Assembly: GCA_037349315.1 (NCBI GenBank) | Contig: JBAIAC010000020.1 | Location: 1,922,001-1,986,000 of the forward strand | Length of the DNA stretch: 64,000 bases | Source: Chelydra serpentina | Taxonomy: Eukaryota > Chordata > Testudines > Chelydridae | Reading direction: 5' to 3' | Shown: in pieces, positions 22,212 through 33,002 of the stretch | How positions within the stretch are numbered: position 1 is the stretch's first letter | How the letters are laid out: every line of letters starts with the position of its first letter | The notes under the pieces: model-generated | The model's database searches: none | The model's input: only the letters and a program-made list of their open reading frames with translations | Told to the model about the DNA's origin: nothing | Program-made: the position numbers and the translations under genes

Positions 22212-24310
22212 AATCAGTCATGATACAAAATTCAGCTAAAACACTTTTTGTCGAGTGTGAATACTGTTACAGAGAATTTAATAGTGAGGTGTCAGCGGAT
22301 CAAAGCCCAAATCTAACTTGATGCAACTAGCACTGCAACACTATGAAATCCAACCTTAAGGCAAGTGTTTGAGGTATGAGACAAAACAGAGTACATGAAT
22401 GTTTTCACATGGTATGGGTGGCTGATATATACATATAAATACAGAAAGTTAATAGTGAAAAGATAGCCTTGGTAATAGATTCCATCTGGATTTTTAGATT
22501 ACATTCATCACTATATTAGCTTGTAGAATGAGAAATGAGAGGACTCAAACAGCAAGAGGGAGAACATGACACATAGGTAGCAATATTAAAGAGGAAAAAT
22601 GCAGAAAACATTGGAATGTGAAACATGTTTTGTAGAAAAAAATAACCGACATATTAAAGCTAAATAAAATGAAAAGGTCTATTCAGAGTCTTAGCGGAAT
22701 TCCCTTTTTTCTGTTGCACATCTTGAAGTTAAATATTTAACAGTGGCCACTGATCTGAAGAGCCTACTTTTGAGACCCCTTGTGTCCAGAGAATCTGTAT
22801 CTCCTGTTGACTTAATTGGGAGTTGGGAGTGCTCAAAAACTCTGAAAATCAGGCCCACGTTCTTCGAAGGTAGGGTTGTAAAATCAAGAGCAAGTATAAC
22901 AAAAAAAATGATTCCCTAGGCAGTAATAGCCATTTCTGAGCTAAGAAAATACACAGTTAGAGAAAGAAATCATAATTTTCTTCCATTATAGAGGTTTTTG
23001 CTTAGTTTTTTCCTTATTTATTTAACCACTGATTTATTTTATTTCATTGGGTGGTTGTGGGGCGGGAGGGGAAGCCATCAGACAATCCAATCAATACTTA
23101 TGATTATTTTCTTGCAGTTTTCCTGAGAAAGAAAATAAATATTTAAGCATTCACAAATGGACTCCATCCTGTCTTGGACATGTATAAATAGCTCATAGGA
23201 AAATCTGTGGAAATGCACACAAGGTCAGTTGGAACAGAATTTTTTTTTCTTCAGAAATGGACAGAGGAAGCAGTGGCCATTCTCAGCTCAAGATTCTCCT
23301 ACATACATGCATAACCCATCTCTAATCAGTGCCCGTTGTTATGGAACTCACCCAAGATGTAGGAGAACCAGTTGGCACCCCGTGCCAGAGGTGAATCAGG
23401 GGTTTGAACCTGGATTTCCCACCTCTTACCAGAATGTCCTAATCAGTGGGATCAAGGTTATTAAAGAGATCTGGACTACTGGCTAAAGAACACTCAAGGA
23501 TGCTCGGGATAGGGTTTGGGAGGAGGAGTAATGAAAGGTTCTGCTTTCATCATTCCCTCCAGTTCTGAGCTGGCTCTTCAATGAGATATTCCCACCTTAC
23601 AGGATAGAGCAGCTTGAAGGATGCACTACATTGTTCTCGCTATCAACAGATCCTATGGGTATTTTAGAAGGCAGATAGTATGAATGGCGAGCCGTGCCCC
23701 TTCTTCCTGGCCTCATCCCTTACACTGGGCAAGAAGGAGGGGAAAATGGAGGCACATATACTGGCTGTACACCACAGAAACATTTCCCAGTAGAAGAGAA
23801 ATCCCCTAGTTCTGAGATTCATTTTTTTGGGGAGTGGGAAGGGAATTTATGTAGTGAGAGCATCATGAAGTAGCAACAGTGTGGCCGAGAATATGAAACA
23901 AAGCATTTGTTGAAATTCATAGAGTTACTATTCCACAGTCATACACAACATGTCAAATAGATATAATTTTTATTCCCACAAAATTATTTGCTAAATTAAT
24001 AACACACATCATACTGTGAAAAAGTAATACATCCTGAAAAAGTAAACACCATAAATATCTTATGTTAGCCTCCTGCATACACTCAAGGAGAAAATTAATT
24101 GAAGAGGTGGTATGGCATTATTGACTCTGTATACTGTAAAGTGATACTTAAAAATCAATCCTTCAATTTGAGGCAAGAGAGAAATTAAGTACAAATATTC
24201 TACGGTAACGAACCAACTTGATGGGAGAGAAAGTCCTCAACAGTGAAATGAAGAAATATCTGTTTTTGGTTAAAGACATTCTTCTGAAGGAAGACCTCAC
24301 TCTTGTCATT

Positions 24311-24830
24311 TATAGACTCATAGACTCATAGACTTTAAGGTCAGAAGGGACCATTATGATCATCTAGTCTGACCTCCTGCACAATGCAGTCCACAGAATC
24401 TCACCCACCCACTCCTGGAATAATCCTCTCACCTATGTCTCAGCTATTGAAGTCCTCAAATCATGGTTTAAAGACTTCAAGATGCAGAGAATCCTCCAGT
24501 AAGTGACCCGTGCCCCATGCTGCAGAGGAAGGCAAAAAACATCCAGGGTCTCTGCCAATCTACCCTGGAGGAAATTTCCTTCCCGACCCCAAATATGGTG
24601 ATCAGCTGAACCCCGAGCATGTGGGCAAGACTCACCAGCCAGACACCCAGGAAAAAGTTCTCTATAGTAACTTCTAACATCCCATCGTTGACCATTGGTC
24701 CTATTTACCACTGATGGCAAATAATTGACCTTTGACTAAGATCATGTTATCCCATCAAACCATCCCCTCCATAAACATATCTAGCTTAATCTTGAAGCCA
24801 GATAGGTCTTTTGCCCCCCCATTTGTGAGT
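24311..24830 (-). mobile_element. Old CR1-type LINE 3' fragment
   Basis: It starts with 'tagactcatagactcatagactttaaggtcagaagggaccattatgatcatctagtctgacc', the reverse complement of an older CR1 3' end, and extends through non-coding 3' UTR-like sequence. It sits inside unit 4 and removes the donor half of a microexon (residual 24821-24834, acceptor TTTTGCAG still visible). A related older copy is at 59865-60300. Confidence 0.7.
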
Positions 24831-24958
24831 TGGCCTGCAAAAGAACAGTGTGATTTCAGTTTGAAATTAGGTAAACAGGTATTACCTTATTTTATTGACG
24901 GAGCTGTCCCTGCAGACCTCCCCGGTGATCAGCTGACCATGTTCATATTCATCAACTT

Positions 24959-25895
24959 TCATAGAATCATAGAATCATAGAATCTCAGGGTTGGAAGGGA
25001 CCTCAGGAGGTCATCTAGTCCAACCCCCTGCTCAAAGCAGGACCAACCCCAACTAGATCATCCCAGACAGGGCTTTGTCAAGCCTGACCTTAAAAACCTC
25101 TAAGGAAGGAGATTCCACCACCTCCCTAGGTAACCCATTCCAGTGCTTCACCAGCCTACTAGTGAAAAAGTTTTTCCTAATATCCAACCTAAACCTCCCC
25201 CTCTGCAACTTGAGACCATTACTCCTTGTTCTGTCATCTTCTACCACTGAGAACAGTCTAGATCCATCCTCTTTGGAACCCCCTTTTAGGTAGTTGAAAG
25301 CAGCTATCAAATCCCCCCTCATTCTTCTCTTCTGCAGGCTAAACAATCCCAGTTCCCTCAGCCTCTCCTCATAAGTCATGTGCTCCAGGCCCCTAATCAT
25401 TTTTGTTGCCCTCTGTTGGACTCTTTCCAATTTATCCACATCCTTCTTGTAGTGTGGGGCCCAAAACTGGACACAGTACTCCAAATGAGGCCTCACCAGT
25501 GCCGAATAGAGGGGAATAATCACGTCCCTCGATCTGCTGGAAATGCCCCTACTTATACAGCCCAAAATGCCGTTAGCCTTCTTGGCAACAAGGGCACACT
25601 GTTGACTCATATTCAGCTTTTCATCCACTGTAACCCCTAGGTCCTTTTCTGCAGAACTGCTGCCCAGCCATTCGGTCCCTAGTCTGTAGCACTGCATGGG
25701 ATTCTGCCATCCTAAGTGCAGGACTCTGCACTTGTCCTTGTTGAACCTCATCAGATTTCTTTTGGCCCAATCCTCTAATTTGTCTAGGTCCCTCTGTATC
25801 CTGTCCCTACCCTCCAGCGTATCAACCATTCCTCCCAGTTTAGTGTCATCTGCAAACTTGCTAAGGGTGCAGTCCACACCATCCTCCAGATCGTT
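24959..25895 (-). mobile_element. CR1 LINE subfamily A, 5'-truncated, with 274-residue ORF2 remnant
   Basis: The 3' end is at 24959 (atcatagaatcatagaatctcagg), truncated at 25895 inside ORF2. The open frame 25053-25877 runs from just before FADDTKLGG to the ORF2 end ([11 protein letters not shown]) without a stop. It therefore covers the RT thumb and the whole C-terminal domain and looks young. Flanking host sequence resumes with 'cacaccagatccatcac' as in unit 1 (4028). Confidence 0.87.
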
Positions 25896-26666
25896 GGGGA
25901 TCTACACAACACACCAGATCCATCACCCAGATCTAGTAACAGCTCAAAATCTATAACTAAATAAAATCAAGGCTCTGGGCTCTCACAAAACTGGAGACCC
26001 AGCCCATAAGCCACTGACTCCTGTTTACAAATTCCCTTCCGCCAGCCACCCATAACTACTGATACGTTATTGACAATGGCTTGAACGCTCAATGTGTCCA
26101 AGGAACTATAGTGATACCCTCAATCTATAAGTAATTTGTGCTCAATCCAATTAACGATAAACTCAAATATCAAAGTAAACCTACCGTTGTGTATCTGAAG
26201 TTCGACTGAAAAAACATAGAAATAAAATATAATACAAATCTTGCAATATGCAGTACGCACTGTAGCACCCCAGTTTAAAGTAATGGACAGATTGTCTATG
26301 TTTCTATACTTCTTTTGTGACACTCAGGGTATGTGTACACCACAGCTGGGAGGTATGAATCCCAGACTGTATAGGCATATACATGACATCTCTCTTTGAG
26401 CTAATGCCTAAAAACAGCAGTGTGGCCACAGAGGCTCAGGCGATGTCTTAGGCTATCTGCCTGAGTACATACCCCAAGGGTACTTTGGTGGCTAGACTGA
26501 GCTGCAGCCTTTGCCACAGTGTCCACACTGTGAATTTTAGCATACTAGCTTAAGAAAAAAAAATAACTAGATACATGAATTCCATTCCTGTGTTGCAGGG
26601 GATTATCCTCCATAAAAACAGAGAGAGAGTAATCCAAATAAAGGATAATTTTTTTAAGGACAATGA

Positions 26667-27460
26667 TGAAGTGGGAATGTTCCTAATGTTTTATCTGAAT
26701 ACTGTATGTGCCTCAGTTTCCCCTATGTGTTACTCAAGTGTCTAGGTGGTGGCATAAGGGTGTGTGATTGTTGCAGACACCCTAGGGGGCAGGAGTGACT
26801 GCCGACTGATTGCCTGGTCACAGAGAATGGCCAACACAGTAACCTGGCAACGGATGGCCAGGCCCCATACTCTGCAAGGAGCCAGCGAAAGGTGTGGGAG
26901 AACAAATAGACCAGGTGACCTGTTTGCACAGGAAAGAGACAAAGGCCATAAGTGAGGCAGCTGAGTGTGACTGAGGCTGGAGTTGTGTAAACTGTTCAGT
27001 TTCCTGGTTTTGGGACTCGGGGTGGGGTGGGATGGGGGGGGTGGGAGGGGGGAAGGAGATCCCAGGGCTCTGGTACTCCCCCCCACAAGATGGACTTTGC
27101 TGTGACTTCCTGCTTTCTGTGCTAATAAGATCTGTTCTACGCTGTGTTCCCATCTACTAATAAACCTGTTTTACATCACTGGCTGAGAGTCACTTCTGAG
27201 TGCGAAGCTGGGGTGCATGGTGCTTTGGGTGTGTGTAAGCCTTCCCTAGGTGTCCCATCCAGGTGGACTCACTGTGGGAAGCTCACTGTGTGAACAGGAG
27301 TGCTGAATGCTCCGAGGTCAGGCCCAGGGAGTGCTGAAGTCGAGGAGGCTTCTTGCCCTCCTGAGAATGTGCACTGGGGACGGGGAGAGGCACGGCACTA
27401 GAGTCCTGACTGACTTCATTCAGAGCAGTTTCAGAGCACTGAGACTGTGACTCTGTGACA
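26667..27460 (+). mobile_element. Solo LTR-like insertion
   Basis: Compared with units 2 and 3, the host text breaks at 'ggacaatga' and resumes at 'aatacatcc'. The inserted about 794 bp starts TGAAGTGGGAATG and ends GTGACTCTGTGACA. It contains a G-rich tract (27018-27055) and an AATAAA at about 27162 followed by a U5-like segment. Its last 75 bp recur at 5953-6030. The flanks (AATGA/AATAC) match at only three of five bases, so the exact ends are provisional. Confidence 0.6.
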
Positions 27461-27522
27461 AATACATCCACCATTCTCAGTTTCAGCACACAGCCTGCTT
27501 CTCTGGAAGCGAAATTGTTCAC

Positions 27523-28322
27523 TGTGGTGGAGCATCTGCCCCACATAGGTAACAGGGCAGGGTAAAGCAGCCCTCAGAGAGGCTGTGCAGAACCCCAACC
27601 AATGGGAAGAGGGCTTACTGAGACAGCCAATAAGGAGGAGGCTTGTTGGAGCAGCCAATCTGGGCCAGGGAGGGCCATATAAAAAGGGCTGCTCAGCAGA
27701 GCAGAGGGCAGTCTCTCTCTGGAGTGCAAGGGAGAAGGACTGCTGGCTGGGAGGAGCACCTCAGATAAAGAAGTGCTGGGCTGAGTCAGGGGAGTGAGAG
27801 GGAGCTCCAGCCTGACTGACTGGCTGACAGACTGAAGCCCTGATACAGGGGTACAGAAGGTGCTAGGGCTACAAGGAAGTGACCCAAAATGGACGGCGGC
27901 GGTAGAAGGAAGATGCAGCATGTGGCTGCTGCCTAGAGGTCCCTGGGTTGGGACCCAGAGTAGTGGGCCAGCACAGGTCTCACCCACTCCCTTTCCCCTA
28001 CTTGTCATTGACGGGAGTGCCCAGTATCGATTGCAGCTTGTCACTGCAGAAAGTGGCTAGACCTAAGACTGCTGTTTGCTACTGAGGCAAGTGGAAGGAC
28101 TGAGGACTGTTAGTCTCCTGGAATGGGGGATGAGAATAGAGTAGGGCACGGCCAGAGGGCTGTGTCCTGAAGAGCACGCTACGATCCTTGAGGCGACACG
28201 GCTCCAGAGCAGAATTGACGGCAGCGAGACATCACTGGAGGAGGGTGCCTTGCGGAAGGACTGAGCTAATTCCCAGAATGACCAGCAGGAGGTGCCGCGG
28301 TGGTGAGTCTCACACCATTACA
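27523..28322 (+). mobile_element. 800-bp solo LTR with perfect 5-bp TSD
   Basis: It starts TGTGGTGGAGCATCTG and ends ACCATTACA. The flanking five bases are TTCAC at 27518-27522 and TTCAC at 28323-28327. Unit 2 shows the uninterrupted site 'gaaattgttcacaaagc' at 7809. A TATA box (CATATAAAAAGGG) lies at about 27677 with a CCAAT motif upstream (27598). The insertion is about 20 bp from the microexon at 28346, close to its donor side. ORFs within it are not gene-like. Confidence 0.85.
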
Positions 28323-28345
28323 TTCACAAACCAATATTAACTTAC

Positions 28346-28366
28346 TCATTGTCTCCTGGCGATTAC
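28346..28366 (-). CDS. 21-bp heptad microexon (NRQETM)
   Basis: Minus-strand acceptor TTCTCCCACAG, 21 bp, donor GTAAGTTA. Phase 1 reading gives a split Gly codon and then N-R-Q-E-T-M. It joins in frame with 48262-48282 upstream and 7838-7858 downstream. An LTR (27523-28322) inserted only 23 bp beyond the donor, leaving the splice site itself untouched. Confidence 0.73.
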   Translation of the reverse strand, partial: VIARRQ

Positions 28367-28942
28367 CTGTGGGAGAAGAAAAAATGTTAGAATCAAAGCA
28401 GCCATATTTCAAAATTCAACTGAACGTTACTAACACCACTATTCTGTGGAGCGTGAATATGGTTACTGAGCAGTTAAAAATGAGCTGTGAGAACTTCAAA
28501 GCCTAAATTTAACTTGATGTAATTTACCCTGCAGCACTATGGAATCCAACATTAGGGCAAGTGTTTGAGACATGACACAGGACAACGCGTACCAATAATT
28601 CACCTGAGCTAGGAGATAGATAGATATAATATCTTAATAATGGAAAGATATAATGGAAAACAGACTCTATCTAGATTTTTATACTTCATTCATTGTTATA
28701 ATATCTCTTGGATGAGAAAGGAGAGGATTAAAACAGAGATGGGGGAGAGACATCATGGCACATAGGTAGAAAGATTAAAGGAGAAAAATGAAGAAAACAT
28801 TGGAATGTGAGAACAAAGTAAAAATAATGTTTTGTAGAAAAAAAATAATAGTAAAACCAAATAAAATGAAAAGGTCAATTCAGAATTTCAGGTAACCTCC
28901 CTTTAGTTGTTGTACATCTAGATCTTAAAATGTCAATAGTAG

Positions 28943-30520
28943 TGTGACGGGGCAGACTGGCATTGAGAAGGTTAACCCTTCCTTGCTGGTAGAAGAAGCC
29001 ACGCCCCTTAGGTTCTGCTGGGCATCCTCCAACAGGGAGCCAAGTATAAAGGCCTGCAGAGCTGCTCAGTCAGGGCTGGTGGCTGAGGGAGGAGGACGCC
29101 CAGCGGACGCTCCAGCCCAGGAGCAGTGGTGCCTCATACAGGAGGGAACTGAGGGACCAGGAAGTGGGACCAGAGATTGGCAGCTGTTGGAACCCCAGGG
29201 AGTGCTGGGGGCTGAGGAACCTCAAGACCCGGATGCCACAGGGACTGCTACATTTGGAGAAGGGGTAGGAAGTGACCCAGGGAAGGGAGTGGTATCTCCC
29301 ACCACTCTGAGGGCAGCGTGTTGCGGTAGGATTCCCCGCTGACCCGTGGCGGATCATGCCATCAAGGACAGGGCCCAGGACTGGAGCCCAGTGAAGGCGG
29401 GTGGGCCCGGGCTCCCCTACTGGTGGTCTCTAAACCCCAGACCCAGTCATTTGTGAAGACCTAGTTCACCAACCCCTCTCTTACCTCAAAGGAGAGAGAT
29501 GGACTCCGGCCATGTCATATATGTAAAGGGAAGGGGGAGAGGGTCTGATGCAGTGCTATAAAATCCTCTTACCAGAAAAGAGTTAAGAAATGCAGGTAGC
29601 CAGACTGACACCTGACCGGGATGGCATCTGACCAATAAGGGGACAAGATACATTCAAATCTTGGGAGGGGGAAAGGTTTTGTGTGTGCCTCTTTGTCTGA
29701 GTCAGTGTGATCTTGGGAGACAAAAAGGACCTGCAGAAAATCAATCTCCTGAAAAACCAACCTCATCAAACCTTCCATATTTCAAGTAAGTTAGTCAGCA
29801 TTGCGAATAGGTTTTGTTTGTTTTGCTTGGTGAGCTTTCCCTGTGTGAGAGGGAGGGTTATTCCTGTTTTTCTGTGACTTTAAGGTTTTGTCCAGAGGGG
29901 GAATCCCTCTGAGTTTGGAAATTGAGTACCCTGTAATATAGTTACCATCCTGATTTTACAGAGATGATTTTTACTTTTCTTGTTTTAATAAAATCCTTCT
30001 TTTAAGAAGCTGACTGGTTTCTATGGTTCTAAAACCCCGTGGGTGGGTTTTTGGATCACTGTGTAACCAATTGGTTAGGAGATTATTCTCAAGCTCCCCA
30101 GGAAAGGGGGTGTACGGGCTTGAGAGGGTATTTTGGGGGAAAGGGGAACTTCAAGTGGTTCCTTTCCCGGGTTCCTGTTAAAACCACTTGATGGTGGCAG
30201 CGAAAGAAGCATTTCTCAGGGTGCAGGGAATTTTGTACCTTGGGGGTTTTAACCTAAGCTGGTAGAAATAAGCTTAGGAGATCTTTCATGCGGGTCCCCA
30301 TGTCTGTACCCTAGAGTTCAGAGTGGGGAGGGAACCCTGACAGGCTGCTAGCCTGCGCTATCCCCCAGGGGAGGGGGACAGGATTTAGAAGGACTTTGAC
30401 CATTGGGCCATACAGCCCTGACTACCGGGGAGGTAGTAGAACTGCCATAAAAGCAGGGAGGCGGGGTTAACCTTGTCCCCCCCGGACTCAAAGGGGTGAC
30501 GAGGTACAAAGCCCGCCACA
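28943..30520 (+). mobile_element. Solo LTR interrupted by a second LTR
   Basis: It starts TGTGACGGGGCAGACTGG and ends GCCCGCCACA. The flanking five bases are identical: AGTAG at 28938-28942 and 30521-30525. Without the inner insertion it is about 748 bp. It has a TATA-like GTATAAAGG at 29043 and shares the phrase 'gaagtgaccca' and general layout with the LTR at 27523-28322. The inner LTR occupies 29513-30342. Confidence 0.83.
29513..30342 (+). mobile_element. Inner solo LTR nested in another LTR
   Basis: TGTCATATATGTAAAGG at the start and GGGAACCCTGACA at the end, 830 bp, same family as 40-858 but in the opposite orientation. CTATAAAATCC lies near the start, and an AATAAAATCC signal at about 29988. 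The flanks are GGCCA and GGCTG, so only part of the expected 5-bp duplication is visible. Confidence 0.8.
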
Positions 30521-31052
30521 AGTAGCCACTCATTTTCCATATGTAATTAGACACCTCCTGTGTCCAGACCTTCTGTGTCCAGAGATCCTATAATTTGGAG
30601 TTGTGGGTTCTCAGCAGCTTTGTAAATCATGCCCAGGCTATGTGAAGTTGCAGACTCAAAATCAATGGTAAGTATAAAAACAAACATGATCCCTGGTCAG
30701 TAAAAGAGATTTCTGAGCTGAGGGAGGAGGAATGAAGAAGACAAAGTTCAAGAAATATTTGTTTCCATTATAGATGTTTTCTCTTATGTTTTAATTTTAA
30801 TTATTTATTTCATTTTATTTATTCGTGTGAAACCACCAGACAATTCCATCAATACTAGACATTTTTCCCTGGCAGTTTTCTGAGAAAGAAGATGAATATA
30901 TAAGCACAAATGGATCCTATGGAAATTAGTGGAGATACAAGCAGGGGTATTTGAAATAGAATTGTTCTTTTCTTCAAAAATGGACACAGTATGTAAGTGC
31001 TGTTCTCAGCTAAGGATCCTCCTGCAGACACCCAAAATCCATCTATAACCAG

Positions 31053-32706
31053 GGCCATCCAGACTCTCAATGAGGATTATAGTCCATGTTCATGCCTGGT
31101 ACCCCTGTGGGTATTCAGAAGTGAGTGGGATGGGGGTGGTCCCAAGTACTTCTCCATGCCAACCAATAGAGCCAGGTGGGCAGGAATTTGAGAAGTACCT
31201 GAACTCCCTGCATGGGTTGCAAAGATGCTGCTCCAGCATGGATTCCTCAGGAGAGATGAAGGATTTGCAATACCTCATTACTTAAAAATAATATGGCCCT
31301 TTGTGTTTTATGCCTACATTTTCCAATATGATACATAGTTGAAATCTTAGTGTTAACTATGAAAATCAAGAGTGGAAACTTATAGGACACTCAGTGTTGT
31401 GAACATTTCTTATAGGTTGTGTCAACACTCCAGAAGGCATTGAATAAAATATCACTCTTCAGATACGCTGAAGAGTTTCATTTCTTTACACTCATGTTTC
31501 TTTCTTTATGCTGCAGACTGTGACACCAGGGAAGAAAAAATCCTAACTATTTTAGCATAACCAAAATTTACTTTTCAAAACCAGAGGAACTAATAATATA
31601 TTTCAGTGTCCTAGGTCCTAGAGAACTCCAGAACGAAAGATGAACTTGTCTTCTCTTCTTACCTTTCTAAATTTATGAGATTGCAGACTGGACAGAAAAT
31701 CCCTTAGCATTTAATATCTGTGTCTTTTCTATCTATCCTTTCTCTCACCCTTCCCTTTTTCTCTAAAAAAGAAGCTGAGCTTGTTTGTAGAAGAAAATAC
31801 AAAATGGAGATAAATCATTTTATGTAATCCCCTCCCTAGGTGGGGATATATTCTTAGGGACCCCACTTCATGCGGGACAGTGAATCTTCTGTCCTGCATG
31901 CACAGCCCTAGTTCTGATGACAGACAGCCTGACATGGTGATAACAGCTAACTGCTTGCACCAGGCATACCAGTGATGTTTTCCTTTGTTGATATATTTCA
32001 GATAGCAATGGGTCTCAGTCACAAAAATGGATCCCATTCTCAAAGCCCCAAAACTTCAGGTAGGGGAAGGAAAAAGGAGGCTCAGATTTGAGGGCTTTCA
32101 TGTGGGAAATTGTAGAGAAAGGGGATGGCAAAGAAATTCAGAGCCAGTTTCATGTTTCAAAATTTATGGCTGTCTCTGGTGCAACTCAGACCAGTGTCAT
32201 TAGCTGAGATACACCTGAGGGAGCTATGGCCAATCACCTGTGAGTTACACCCTTAAACAGATGGTTATACAGCCACTGCTTCAGAACCATTTCTGGAAAT
32301 GAAATTAACTCACCATTTATCACACAGTCTGTAACCTACTGTTTTAATAGAAGGATGAGAAAAAGTGGTGTGTGAGATACTTCCTTAGCTCCTTAATATC
32401 ATGGGTTCACTCAACCTATGTAACTTCAGACAGTGGAAGAGCAGACAGACAGTGCTTTTGTGCATGACTGATGACCTTCATCTAGCAATGAATAAAATAT
32501 TGTTGCATTTTAAAAATCTGTCATCAGCATTTGATATGCAAGAGGGCTGTTGCCCATCCCTGAAACTTAGTGGGTTTGTTTGGTTGGCACTCTCCCAATA
32601 CCAAAAGAAAGGGGAAGGGCTGAAGAGAAATCAGGATTCTGAGAATCACAGTCTCCAGGGCCAATGGCCAATTGACAGGGCAGGCCAACTACTACAGCTA
32701 AGCTTA
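31053..32706. other. Host intronic/unresolved sequence
   Basis: After unit 4 ends I see no gene and no repeat I can name. A short inverted repeat (ctcttcagatacgctgaagag) lies near 31455. Longer ORFs here (e.g. 32401-32898) run into the MITE at 32707 and have no protein features I recognise. Confidence 0.4.
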
Positions 32707-33002
32707 GGGTACGTCTATACTTATGCACTGCTTCGGCGGCGAGCAATCGATCTTCTGGGATCGATTTATCGTGTCTTATCTAGACGCGATAAATCGAACT
32801 CGGAAGTGCTCGCCATCAACGCCGGTAATCCTGCTCTGCGAATGGAGCAGGTGGAGTCGACGGGGGAGCCTGCGCGCCACCGTGTGGACCAGCAGTAAGT
32901 GCTTTTAAGTTCGAAATAAGATACTTCGACTTCAGCTACGTTATTCACGTAGCTGAAGTTGCTTATCTTAGTTCGAACTTGGGGGGTAGTGTAGACCAGG
33001 CC
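32707..33002. mobile_element. 296-bp Harbinger-like MITE
   Basis: Same family as 8272-8557, inverted relative to it. Left end GGGTACGTCTATACTT, right end AGTGTAGACCAGGCC. Flanks are TTA (32704-32706) and TAA (33003-33005), consistent with a TWA target that has changed at one base. Internal arms 'cttcagctacgtta...cgtagctgaag' form a hairpin at about 32927-32960. Confidence 0.68.

Larger units (their letters stand above)
10430..23930. repeat. Tandem intronic unit 3, expanded by insertions
   Basis: Host pieces at about 10430-10860, 12161-12196, 16514-16712 and 21924-23930 line up with units 2 and 4. The rest is inserted: two CR1s and an LTR that itself contains a third CR1. The segment equivalent to the first microexon is deleted (the text jumps from 'ttctgttacggggtttaaaaga' to 'gtgctcaatctgattaac' near 10755). 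The second microexon survives only as a splice-dead relic at 22191. Confidence 0.72.
23930..31052. repeat. Tandem intronic unit 4, expanded by insertions
   Basis: Host landmarks in unit order are at 23930-24310, 24831-24958, 25896-26663, 27461-27522, 28323-28942 and 30521-31052. Between them lie an old CR1-like repeat, a CR1, three LTR insertions and a nested LTR. Similarity to unit 2 stops near 31052 (the 'ggatcctcctgcagaca' block matches 9643). Microexon 1 is destroyed (24821-24834) and microexon 2 is intact (28346-28366). Confidence 0.72.

Noticed and set aside
26742..27153. Overlapping 111-114 residue minus-strand ORFs
   Set aside because: They lie antisense inside a solo LTR, are low-complexity (Pro/Ser-rich from a G tract) and have no splice or domain support.
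27574..28044. 156-residue minus-strand ORF
   Set aside because: It lies antisense within the LTR at 27523-28322, and its composition follows the GC-rich LTR sequence.
28944..29342. 132-residue plus-strand ORF
   Set aside because: It is entirely inside the outer LTR (R/U5-like part), with no homology visible.
31661..31690. Possible minus-strand microexon (donor GTAAGAAG)
   Set aside because: The nearest acceptor gives 25 bp, which is not a multiple of three and does not fit phase 1, unlike all accepted microexons.
32280..32330. Possible minus-strand microexon (donor GTGAGTT)
   Set aside because: It gives 22 or 25 bp to the available acceptors, so it would break the frame.
32401..32898. 165-residue plus-strand ORF
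   Set aside because: Its C-terminal half is translated MITE sequence (32707 onward), and the first half has no recognisable motif.
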